Below the pieces are notes generated by a model. It saw only the letters and a program-made list of their open reading frames with translations, made no database searches and had not been told where the DNA came from. A DNA stretch of 42,605 bases from Clostridium sp. CMCC3677 (GTDB lineage Bacteria; Bacillota; Clostridia; Clostridiales; Clostridiaceae): contig NZ_JAMQHS010000016.1 in the NCBI RefSeq assembly GCF_023845585.1, forward strand, positions 1 to 42,605, read 5' to 3'. The stretch's first letter is position 1; every line of letters begins with the position of its first letter. Made by a program: the position numbers and the translations under genes. Positions 18,055-25,097 of the stretch are shown one piece after another.

Positions 18055-18095
18055 TTGGACTAACGGCTGTGTTATTCACACAGCAGGGATTTCAT
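18055..18095 (-). ncRNA. S6:S18 ribosomal-protein leader element
   Basis: On the minus strand a CTGTGT-GAATA-ACACAG hairpin (18067-18083) is followed immediately by CCG (18064-18066), then the ribosome binding site. A hairpin with a neighbouring CCG is the recognition feature described for the S6:S18 leader motif of rpsF operons. Binding of the complex would repress translation of the operon. The exact outer pairing was not resolved. Confidence 0.65.
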
Positions 18096-18101
18096 TTTCT
18101 A

Positions 18102-18130
18102 ATTATATCAGTGTAAAATCATTAATTCAA
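18102..18130 (-). promoter_or_regulatory. rpsF-ssb-rpsR promoter
   Basis: Minus strand TTGAAT (18125-18130), 17-bp spacer, TATAAT (18102-18107). The start point falls just before the leader hairpin. Confidence 0.8.
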
Positions 18131-18149
18131 GTTTTTTTTACTTTTTATA

Positions 18150-18341
18150 CTATTCTTCAGTTTTTATTACCTTTTTTGCTCTTGTTTGAAATTTACTTCT
18201 AGGAAGCATTATTATTCTACCGCATCCTGTGCATTTTATTTTTATATCTGCTCCTAATCTAATAATTTCAAACTCATATGAACCACATGGATGCTGTTTT
18301 TTCATTTTTACTATTTCACCAAGTTCAAATATTTCTATCAT
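18150..18341 (-). CDS. DUF951 family protein
   Basis: 63 aa, basic, with CGSYEFEIIRLGADIKIKCTGCGRIIMLPR, a conserved Cys-x-x-Cys (CTGC) typical of DUF951. Probably a small nucleic-acid or metal-binding protein of unknown role. Its ATG overlaps the stop codon of the upstream mechanosensitive channel gene by one base (TAATG), so the two are translationally coupled. Confidence 0.92.
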   Translation of the reverse strand: MIEIFELGEIVKMKKQHPCGSYEFEIIRLGADIKIKCTGCGRIIMLPRSKFQTRAKKVIKTEE

Positions 18342-19234
18342 TATAAGTCCCCCTTTTCCATATTAGCACTTACTAATTGAGTCTTAGGATATGGTATTTC
18401 TATTCCCTCTTTATCCAATCTCAATTTTATTAACTTTCTTAATTCTCTTTCCATTTCCCATTGCTTAAGAGGTTTACTTTTTCCAATTACCCTAATTGTT
18501 ACACTTGAAGCGTTTAAAGCATTTACCCCTAATACTTCTATAGGTTCTCCTATATCTTCATTACCTTGTTCAAAGTTTGAACAAACTTCTTTTATTATAG
18601 AAATTGCATTATCTATATTTTCCTCATATGCAATATCAACATCTACTATAAATCTTATATTGCCTCTTGAATGATTAGTCACTTCAATAATTGAACCATT
18701 TGGAATAGAATGAATATCTCCAGTAAAGTCTTTTATTATTGTAGTTCTAATTCCTATACTTTCAACTATTCCACTAAATTTTCCTACTGTTATATGATCG
18801 CCAACACCAAATTGATCTTCAAATAATATAAAGAATCCATTTATCAAATCCTTAATCAAACTTTGAGCACCAAATCCAACAGCTAATCCACCCATACTAG
18901 CAAACGTAAATGACAATCCATTAAATAAAGTAGATATTATAGAAGTTATACCTATAAAGTAAACTGAATATTTTAAAACACTCTTCAGCACTTCTCCCAG
19001 TGTTTTTGCACGTTGTGAGTCTAGAGATAGCATTGTATTGCTTTTTATTTGTCTTTCAACAAACTTTTTAATTAAGTAATTTCCTATTTTAATAGATATA
19101 TACATTAATATAAATACACTAAGTATTCTTAATGATTTATTTACTAAAAATTCAATATTATTTAATCCTATTGATATATTACCTAATTTTATCTCCTCTT
19201 GACTCCAATTAAATTTTATTAAATAATTAACCAT
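18341..19234 (-). CDS. Small-conductance mechanosensitive channel, MscS family
   Basis: About 297 aa. Membrane segments lie near residues 35-55 and 85-130. The pore helix region FASMGGLAVGFGAQSLIKDLINGFFILFE carries the Gly/Ala packing pattern of MscS TM3 and is followed by DQFGVGDHI and the beta domain, then an alpha/beta C-terminal region ending in VSANMEKGDL. Function: release of solutes on hypo-osmotic shock. The GTG at 19246 is inside the AGGAG site, so the ATG at 19234 is more likely. In an operon with DUF951 and DUF3343. Confidence 0.93.
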   Translation of the reverse strand: MVNYLIKFNWSQEEIKLGNISIGLNNIEFLVNKSLRILSVFILMYISIKIGNYLIKKFVERQIKSNTMLSLDSQRAKTLGEVLKSVLKYSVYFIGITSIISTLFNGLSFTFASMGGLAVGFGAQSLIKDLINGFFILFEDQFGVGDHITVGKFSGIVESIGIRTTIIKDFTGDIHSIPNGSIIEVTNHSRGNIRFIVDVDIAYEENIDNAISIIKEVCSNFEQGNEDIGEPIEVLGVNALNASSVTIRVIGKSKPLKQWEMERELRKLIKLRLDKEGIEIPYPKTQLVSANMEKGDL

Positions 19235-19260
19235 TAATTCAAGCACTCCTAATTTTTAAT

Positions 19261-19500
19261 TTATTCAATTGAAACATATTCACTATTATCTCTTAAATAT
19301 ATATTTTTATATTCAAATTTATTATCTTTAATTACTTCGTTTATCACTTCTTTATCATTAATTCTAACACATATTCCACAACTTTTAGTTATAGAAGTTG
19401 GAGTCGGCATTATTTTAAATTCATATTTACTTTCTTGTAAATATTTTTCTGCAGCCATAGCATCAAAAGTATTTTTAAAGACTATTATATAATAATTCAT
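19261..19500 (-). CDS. DUF3343 protein, putative Se/S carrier-like
   Basis: 79 aa. MNYYIIVFKNTFDAMAAEKYL matches the DUF3343 opening, and TKSCGICVRI carries the conserved Cys pair proposed to carry sulfur or selenium. The ATG at 19500 has GGTAGGTG about 7 nt upstream; the frame reaches 19521 without a site. It is first in DUF3343-mscS-DUF951 and is divergent from the LysE and cysteine desulfurase genes; a persulfide donor is encoded 1 kb away, which suggests but does not prove a functional pair. Confidence 0.86.
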   Translation of the reverse strand: MNYYIIVFKNTFDAMAAEKYLQESKYEFKIMPTPTSITKSCGICVRINDKEVINEVIKDNKFEYKNIYLRDNSEYVSIE

Positions 19501-19598
19501 TTTACACCTACCTATATTCATCTATTATTTATACATTATATTATATCTAATTTTAATAAATAATAAATATATATATTGATTATTTATCTTAATACTAA

Positions 19599-19713
19599 GA
19601 CTCTATTTTAAATATGTATTTATATATAATACGTATAGTGAAATTGTAATTAAACTTTAAAAATTCTGTTCCACACTACTTATGTATATATCAATGCTCT
19701 GCTAAAATAAACC
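19599..19713 (+). repeat. Short inverted-repeat element, copy C
   Basis: The left end CTCTATTTTAAATATGTATT (from 19601) and the inverse of the right end TATATATCAATGCTCTGCTA (near 19687-19706) match imperfectly over about 35 bp; ATTTTA and ATATATA are in both arms. The TACTTATGTATATATCAATG segment aligns with the same part of copies A, B, D and E. It lies in the gap between the divergent DUF3343 and LysE genes. Confidence 0.6.
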
Positions 19714-19799
19714 CAATTATAATTATGTACTTAATTTTAATGATTAATTTATCATATTACATTATAATTATATATGACTAAAATTAAAGGGAGATTAAA

Positions 19800-20453
19800 A
19801 TGTTATACTTATTTATGATTTTTAAACCATTACTAATAGGTTTTATGACTGGATTTGTATCTGCTATTCCTTTAGGTCCTTCCGGATTAGAAGCTATTAA
19901 TAGGTCTATTTCTCATGGGTTTAAAGAAGGATATAAAGTATCACTTGGCGCCGTATCAGCAGATCTTTTATATATAATAATAATAAATTTAGGATTATTT
20001 AACATGCTAAATAACAATAGAAAGTTTGAAGGATTATTTTGGATCATTTCAGGATTTGTTTTATTGCTGTTTAATAATATGTCTAATAATAAAAGTAATA
20101 ATAACTTAAATTCTAAATCAATAAATATATCTAATTCACGTTCTTCCAATAGTTTTTTAGCTGGCTTTTTTATAACTTTTTTAAATCCTACTACACCATC
20201 ATTATGGATTGCTTTAAGTGGTACAATTTTAAGCGTGTGGAGATTACATGGACGAGTTTATTTTACTTTTGCTTTATTAGCAATGATAGTCGGAAGCTTA
20301 ACTTGGTTTTTTATTCTTAATTTATTAAGCATAAAAGGAATAAAAATGTGTAAAGATGATTTTTGTAACAAAACATCAAAAGTTTTAAATTATTTTCTTT
20401 TTATATTAAGTATACTATTTATTATATGGGGATTATTAAAATTTATTTTTTAG
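19800..20453 (+). CDS. LysE/RhtB family exporter
   Basis: 217 aa, about six hydrophobic segments. GFMTGFVSAIPLGPSGLEAI near residue 14 is the family hallmark at the end of the first helix, with LNPTTPSLW at the start of the fourth. Function: efflux of an amino acid or similar metabolite; substrate unknown. A low-complexity Asn/Ser stretch (about residues 95-125) is a long soluble loop. AAAGGGAGA precedes the ATG. Stop is 15 nt before the cysteine desulfurase start, so the two form an operon. Confidence 0.88.
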   Translation: MLYLFMIFKPLLIGFMTGFVSAIPLGPSGLEAINRSISHGFKEGYKVSLGAVSADLLYIIIINLGLFNMLNNNRKFEGLFWIISGFVLLLFNNMSNNKSNNNLNSKSINISNSRSSNSFLAGFFITFLNPTTPSLWIALSGTILSVWRLHGRVYFTFALLAMIVGSLTWFFILNLLSIKGIKMCKDDFCNKTSKVLNYFLFILSILFIIWGLLKFIF

Positions 20454-20468
20454 AGGTGATATTTTAGT

Positions 20469-21626
20469 ATGGAAGTCTATTTAGATAATTCATCAACGAC
20501 TTTTCCTAAGCCAAGACAAGTTGTTGATGCGATGTATAATTATATGATTAACGTGGGTGGAAATTCAGGCAGAGGAAATTACGTAAACTCAATAGAAAGT
20601 AATAAATTGCTTTATGAAGCTAGAGAAACTGTTTGTAATTTTTTTGGATTTAATAGTTCACAAAATGTTATATTTACTAACAATGTAACTACATCTTTAA
20701 ATACACTTATCAAAGGTCTTTTAAAATGTGGTGATCATGTTATTACCTCATCTATGGAACATAATTCTGTAATAAGACCACTATTTTATGCAAAAGAAAA
20801 GTTAAATATAGAAATTGATATAATAAATGCAAATACACGAGGTTTTGTAAATCCTATCGATATTGAAAATAAGATAAAATCTAATACAAAACTTATAATT
20901 CTTACTCAAGCTTCAAATGTAATTGGTTCAATTCAAGATTTAAAATCTGTAGGGGAAATTTGTAAAAAAAATAATATATTTTTTATTGTAGATTCATCCC
21001 AAGGTGCTGGAGTGATTAATCTTAATATGAAAGAAATAAATGCAAATGCGGTATGTTTTACAGGACATAAAAGCTTGTTTGGTCCTCAAGGAATTGGCGG
21101 ATTCATATTAGATAATAAATTAAATGAATCATGTGAATCTTTTATTCAAGGTGGCACTGGCAGTTCATCATACTCGTTAACTCAGCCAGAATTTTTACCT
21201 GATAAATTTGAATCTGGTACACTAAACATGCCTGGAATTGTTGGATTAGCTGAAGGAATTAAATATATAAATTCAGTTGGTATCAATAATATTTATGAAC
21301 ATAATAATTATTTATTAAAGCATCTACTTCAAGGTTTATTAAATATAAATGACTTAAATGTTTATGGAGATACAACTGGTAATAATTCTACAACTTGTGT
21401 ATCTATCAACATAAATAACTTAGATACTTCAGAAACAGGTTATTATTTAGAATGTAATAACATTAAAACCAGAACTGGATTACATTGTGCTCCATTAGCA
21501 CATAAAACAATTGGTACATATCCTGACGGAACAGTACGACTTAGTATTAGTAATTTTAATTCTATTGAAGATATTGATTATACATTGAAAATTTTAAATA
21601 AAATTGCCAAAGATAAATATATATAA
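20469..21626 (+). CDS. Cysteine desulfurase family protein (class V aminotransferase fold)
   Basis: 385 aa. PLP lysine in CFTGHKSLFGPQG (about 196-208); Asp-bearing VDSSQGAG precedes it. The RTGLHCAPLAHKTIGTYPDG loop holds the catalytic Cys, as in the small desulfurase subfamily near DUF3343-type genes. MEVYLDNSSTTFPKPRQV is the expected N-terminus. It takes sulfur (or selenium) from cysteine. The RBS AGAGGTGAT is 10 nt from the ATG. The last 11 codons, up to the TAA at 21624, may lie inside repeat copy D, so the native C-terminus may have been replaced. Confidence 0.92.
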   Translation: MEVYLDNSSTTFPKPRQVVDAMYNYMINVGGNSGRGNYVNSIESNKLLYEARETVCNFFGFNSSQNVIFTNNVTTSLNTLIKGLLKCGDHVITSSMEHNSVIRPLFYAKEKLNIEIDIINANTRGFVNPIDIENKIKSNTKLIILTQASNVIGSIQDLKSVGEICKKNNIFFIVDSSQGAGVINLNMKEINANAVCFTGHKSLFGPQGIGGFILDNKLNESCESFIQGGTGSSSYSLTQPEFLPDKFESGTLNMPGIVGLAEGIKYINSVGINNIYEHNNYLLKHLLQGLLNINDLNVYGDTTGNNSTTCVSININNLDTSETGYYLECNNIKTRTGLHCAPLAHKTIGTYPDGTVRLSISNFNSIEDIDYTLKILNKIAKDKYI

Positions 21627-21733
21627 AGGTAGCATTGTAGTGGTGTTATACTCATTTTTAGTATTCCTAAGTTTAATTACTTATTCCACCTTTACTTATG
21701 CATATATCAATATTGTCTTAAAACAGAGCCTAA
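21587..21733 (+). repeat. Short inverted-repeat element, copy D
   Basis: It aligns with copy E (reverse strand) over its length: GGTA..GCATTGTA.TGG, then ACTCATTTTTAGTATTC.TAAGTT.AATTACTTA, then ACTTATGCATATATCAATA and TAAAACAGAGCC. Its left arm (from about 21587) would lie within the end of the desulfurase gene. D measures about 147 bp and E 144 bp. The right part (21640-21733) is well supported; the left boundary is less sure. Confidence 0.6.
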
Positions 21734-21755
21734 AATAGGATTACTTATTTTTAAA

Positions 21756-21784
21756 TGTATTTTAATTTTATTATAAGCATAAAT
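21756..21784 (+). promoter_or_regulatory. Possible forespore-type promoter of yyaC
   Basis: TGTAT (21756-21760) and CATAAAT (21778-21784), about 17 bp apart, resemble sigma-F/sigma-G elements. The gene is sporulation-linked, which makes this plausible. The predicted start would be right at the foot of the hairpin at 21790. Confidence 0.35.
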
Positions 21785-21789
21785 TCTGA

Positions 21790-21837
21790 ATAAAACCTCC
21801 CTTTAAAGGAAATAATTTCTTTAAAGGGAGGTTTTAT
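21790..21837 (+). promoter_or_regulatory. Hairpin masking the yyaC ribosome binding site
   Basis: A perfect 19-bp inverted repeat (21790-21808 with 21819-21837) plus three more pairs inside leaves a loop of about 4 nt. The right arm contains AAAGGGAGG, the whole yyaC Shine-Dalgarno, and ends one base before the ATG. If the transcript starts upstream, initiation is blocked unless the hairpin is opened, bypassed or cut. The T run after the stem is short (TTTTAT), so it is a poor terminator. Confidence 0.8.
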
Positions 21838-22440
21838 ATGAAAAATTCATTTTCTATAGATTCAAGTGTTTCTACTTCATATATAAAAATATGTGATTAT
21901 TTATTTTCAGAGTTGAAACCAATATTAGACGAAAAAAGGAATATTGTTTTTCTCTGCATAGGAACTGATAGATCAACAGGTGATTGTTTAGGCCCTTTAA
22001 TTGGATATAAACTTGAATTTTTATCTTATGATAACATTCATATATGTGGAAATTTAAAAAATCCAATTCATTCAAAAAATTTAATTCAAAGAATAAATGA
22101 AATAAATATAAAGTTTAATAATCCTTTTATTATTGCAATAGATTCTTGCTTAGGCAAAATAAATAATATTGGGAAAATTTTTATAGATAGAAAGCCTCTT
22201 TATCCTGGAAAAGCCTTAAATAAAGACCTTCCAGCAGTTGGAGACATTTCTATAACTGGTATAGTTAATATTTCTAGTAATTTTGATTTTCTAGTTTTGC
22301 AAAACACTAGATTATATACTGTTACAATGATTGCAGATATAATTTCAAAAGCTATATATCATTTTACTTTAAAAACAAAATCTACTAATGACTATACGTC
22401 AAACAATCATGTAATATCTTTTCCTAACAATTATAATTAA
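21838..22440 (+). CDS. yyaC: Sporulation protein YyaC family (spore protease-like, DUF1256)
   Basis: 200 aa, alpha/beta fold. FLCIGTDRSTGDCLGPLIG at about 40-58 resembles the metal-binding start of germination-protease-like (GPR-type) folds, followed by IIAIDSCLG and LPAVGDISITG. The family is restricted to spore formers and expressed late in sporulation; its substrate is unknown. The tail after about 185 is short and polar. Start ATG follows a hairpin that includes the RBS. A single head-on gene. Confidence 0.9.
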   Translation: MKNSFSIDSSVSTSYIKICDYLFSELKPILDEKRNIVFLCIGTDRSTGDCLGPLIGYKLEFLSYDNIHICGNLKNPIHSKNLIQRINEINIKFNNPFIIAIDSCLGKINNIGKIFIDRKPLYPGKALNKDLPAVGDISITGIVNISSNFDFLVLQNTRLYTVTMIADIISKAIYHFTLKTKSTNDYTSNNHVISFPNNYN

Positions 22441-22476
22441 TATTATATTTTTATACGCTAAAAATGTAACTACTAA

Positions 22477-22610
22477 ATTTCAAGTTGAAAACCAAGATAT
22501 AAAGTTGAAAGTTATTATTTTGAGCTTATGTAATTACATAAGCTCAAATCTACTCAAAATTTACTGAATTTAACTTTCAAATAAATTTCCATATCACTTA
22601 TTGGATTGTT
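22477..22610. repeat. Intergenic inverted-repeat region with a 30-bp palindrome
   Basis: A perfect palindrome at 22519-22548 (half-site TTTGAGCTTATGTAA) is flanked on the left by GTTGAAAGTTA and on the right by the inverse TAACTTTCAA, so the arms extend outward imperfectly. Direct GTTGAAA repeats are present. No open frame. It resembles a folded mobile-element remnant more than a terminator because no T run follows. Confidence 0.55.
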
Positions 22611-22641
22611 TTTCAAATCCAGTAATTTTATACTTTTCTAT

Positions 22642-22688
22642 AAAAAGAGCTAGTTTGAAATATATTATATTTCAAACTAGCTCTTTTT
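22642..22688. terminator. Long bidirectional terminator after DUF4446
   Basis: A perfect 23-bp inverted repeat (22642-22664 with 22666-22688; outer arm AAAAAGAGCTAGTTTGAAAT) with almost no loop. It begins with five A and ends with five T, so it serves the convergent yyaC and DUF4446 genes. Confidence 0.88.
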
Positions 22689-22699
22689 AGTAATATAGA

Positions 22700-23218
22700 T
22701 TATTTATGTTTTTTATTTTCATATTTATTAGCAGCTTCGTTTAATACATAAAGCTCTTCTTCTGAAAGATCATATCTTGATATTCCCTTATCAATTGGTT
22801 TTGCATATGTTGTACTTTCTTCTCGTGCATAAATTCCAGTTAATAATATTCCATCATTATTATCATCTAGCATAGCAATTGAAAAACTTAAGTCACTACC
22901 TACGTTTTCAAAAGCTTTATATCTCATAATAGCAACTTTTTGAACGCAATCCTTTATCTTTGTTTCTAGCTTACTGCATTCATTTAAAGTATTTTCGGCT
23001 GTTTCTCTAATATCATCAATACTATCTAGCTTTTCAAGCAACAATTCTTCTAAGTTTTTACCATTTGTGCCTCTCATTAATCTTCTGTATTTACTTTCTA
23101 ATTTGTTTATTGAATTAATTAATACAAAAATTAAAATAAATAATAAAACAATTATAACTATCATACCTATAATTAGATATGGTGTTATTTGATTAATTAT
23201 CCCAAATAATTTTTCCAA
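22700..23218 (-). CDS. DUF4446 membrane-anchored protein
   Basis: 172 aa. A single membrane helix at about 14-36 (IIGMIVIIVLLFILIFVLI) is followed by a coiled-coil-like stretch (about 38-90), then the conserved domain with KVAIMRYKAFENVGSDLSFSIAMLDDNNDGILLTGI. Function unknown. Genes of this family are typically next to parA-parB near the origin in Firmicutes, as here, separated from parB by the parS site. Confidence 0.9.
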   Translation of the reverse strand: MEKLFGIINQITPYLIIGMIVIIVLLFILIFVLINSINKLESKYRRLMRGTNGKNLEELLLEKLDSIDDIRETAENTLNECSKLETKIKDCVQKVAIMRYKAFENVGSDLSFSIAMLDDNNDGILLTGIYAREESTTYAKPIDKGISRYDLSEEELYVLNEAANKYENKKHK

Positions 23219-23240
23219 CTAGGTCATTCCTTTCACTAAA

Positions 23241-23256
23241 TGTTTCACGTGAAACA
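23241..23256. other. parS centromere site
   Basis: TGTTTCACGTGAAACA is a perfect 16-bp palindrome identical to the canonical Firmicute parS bound by ParB/Spo0J. It lies between the parB stop codon and the DUF4446 gene. I found no second copy in the window. Confidence 0.97.
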
Positions 23257-23258
23257 TT

Positions 23259-24137
23259 TTACTGTATATTAATAATGTCTAAAATTCTTTGTAAATCTTC
23301 TTCAGAATAGTACTCTATTTCTATCTTTCCTTTATTTTTTTTATCTAGAATATTTACCTTAGTACCAAAATAATTCTGTAGTTGATTACGTACATCCTTA
23401 TAATATGGATTTAATTCTTTTAATGGTTCTTTATTTGCTTTTTCACTATTTATATTTTTAATTAATCTCTCTAATTCTCTAACAGATAATTTATTGTCAA
23501 TTACTTTTTGAGCTAATTCATACTGTAAATCATTATTATCTATTGCAAGCAATGTTCTACCATGTCCTTCTGTGATAATTCCTTCAATTAAGTATTGTTG
23601 AACTCTTTCATCTAAATTAATTAATCTCATTGTATTTGCAATTGTAACTCTAGATTTTCCAATTCTATTACTTAATTCAGATTGTGTTATTCTAAAGTCC
23701 TCTAATAATTTTTTATAAGCTAGTGCTTCTTCAATTGGATTTAAATCTTCTCTTTGAATATTTTCAATTAAAGATATTTCTAATATATCTTTATCACTTA
23801 TATCCATTGTTATGCAAGGAAGTTCTTTTAATCCTGCTATTTTAGCAGCTCTCCATCTTCTTTCACCAGCTACAATTACAAATTCACTTTTGTTTACTTG
23901 TCTTACTATTAAAGGTTGAATTATACCATGTTGTTTTATTGATTGAGCTAATTCTACTATTTTTTCAGAATCAAATGCTTTTCTTGGTTGTTCCTTATCA
24001 CTTCGTATTTTGTTTAGTGATATAAGCATATTATTTGATTTACTGTTATCAATGATATCTTCTTGCTTAATATTTTCATCTATTTCATCTGGTATAAGTG
24101 CACCTAATCCCTTACCTAGTCCAAATTTTTTTACCAT
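23259..24137 (-). CDS. parB: Chromosome partitioning protein ParB (Spo0J)
   Basis: About 292 aa. N-terminal KKFGLGKGLGALIPDE (ParA-activating segment), then a CTPase/ParB domain with QPRKAF, GERRWRAAK and ENIQRED, a helix-turn-helix (SELSNRIGKSRVTIANTMRL) and a C-terminal dimerisation part. ATG at 24143 is only 2 nt from AGGAGG, so the ATG at 24137 (8 nt) is chosen. It is downstream of parA by about 12 nt. Together with parS it loads SMC and segregates origins. Confidence 0.97.
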   Translation of the reverse strand: MVKKFGLGKGLGALIPDEIDENIKQEDIIDNSKSNNMLISLNKIRSDKEQPRKAFDSEKIVELAQSIKQHGIIQPLIVRQVNKSEFVIVAGERRWRAAKIAGLKELPCITMDISDKDILEISLIENIQREDLNPIEEALAYKKLLEDFRITQSELSNRIGKSRVTIANTMRLINLDERVQQYLIEGIITEGHGRTLLAIDNNDLQYELAQKVIDNKLSVRELERLIKNINSEKANKEPLKELNPYYKDVRNQLQNYFGTKVNILDKKNKGKIEIEYYSEEDLQRILDIINIQ

Positions 24138-24149
24138 TTTCATTTCCTC

Positions 24150-24914
24150 CTATTCCTGTTTAGATAAAAATTCTTTGGTTAATTTAACATAAGCTTCTGC
24201 ACCCTTACACTTATCATCATATAACATAATAGGCAATCCAAAACTTGGTGCTTCTGCGAGTCTTATGTTTCTTGGAATAGTTGTTTCGTATACTTTGCTT
24301 TTAAAGTATTTTTTTACTTCATTAAATACTTCATTGCTAAGATTAGTTCTGTAATCATACATAGTCATGATTACACCTTCAATTTCCAAGTTCTTATTTA
24401 AAGATTTTTTAACTAATTGAATAGTATTAACTAATTGGCTTACACCTTCTAATGCATAGAATTCACATTGAATAGGAATTAAAACAGAATCTGAGCATGT
24501 TAATGCATTTATAGTTAGTAATCCCAATGATGGTGGACAATCTATTAATACATAATCGTATTCTGATTCAATTTCTTTTAATTTGTTTTTCATTATATTT
24601 TCTCTATTTTCTTTTCCTATAACTTCTATTTCAGCTCCTGCAAGCTCCATAGTAGAAGGTGCTATAAATAAATTTTCAACTAAATCAGTTCTTAATATTG
24701 ACTCTTTTATAGGTATATCTGTTGTTAAAACATCATACATTGATACATTAAGATTTCTTTTATCAAGACCAAGACCACTTGTAGTATTTCCTTGAGGATC
24801 AATATCGATTGTTAAAACTCTATGTCCTGCCATAGCTAAATAACCACATAAATTTATATTCGTAGTTGTCTTACCAACTCCACCTTTTTGATTAAAAACA
24901 CAAATTGTTTTCAT
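24150..24914 (-). CDS. parA: Chromosome partitioning ATPase ParA (Soj)
   Basis: 254 aa. MKTICVFNQKGGVGKTT holds the deviant Walker A with signature Lys (residues 10-17), DIDPQGNTT is the switch I region, and VLIDCPPSLGLLT is Walker B. It is the partner of ParB and, in Bacillus, regulates DnaA. The RBS upstream is weak (AGGGCT). A terminator for noc lies 85 nt upstream, so parA has its own (unidentified) promoter. Confidence 0.97.
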   Translation of the reverse strand: MKTICVFNQKGGVGKTTTNINLCGYLAMAGHRVLTIDIDPQGNTTSGLGLDKRNLNVSMYDVLTTDIPIKESILRTDLVENLFIAPSTMELAGAEIEVIGKENRENIMKNKLKEIESEYDYVLIDCPPSLGLLTINALTCSDSVLIPIQCEFYALEGVSQLVNTIQLVKKSLNKNLEIEGVIMTMYDYRTNLSNEVFNEVKKYFKSKVYETTIPRNIRLAEAPSFGLPIMLYDDKCKGAEAYVKLTKEFLSKQE

Positions 24915-24998
24915 AATTAAGCCCTATAAGAGCCTACACCCCCTCTCCCATATTAACATTATATATATATTCCATAAATAATAAAAGAATAATGTAAT

Positions 24999-25054
24999 AA
25001 AAAAATAGTATATAAACCTGAAAAAATAAAATTTTTCTTAGTTTATATACTATT
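24999..25054 (-). terminator. Terminator after noc
   Basis: The arms AATAGTATATAAAC (25004-25017) and GTTTATATACTATT (25041-25054) form a 14-bp stem whose minus-strand exit is followed by seven T. The interior also pairs (A6/T5). Confidence 0.82.
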
Positions 25055-25097
25055 AATACTAAAAAGTCATAAATAAGTAATAATTTCAGCTAATCAA

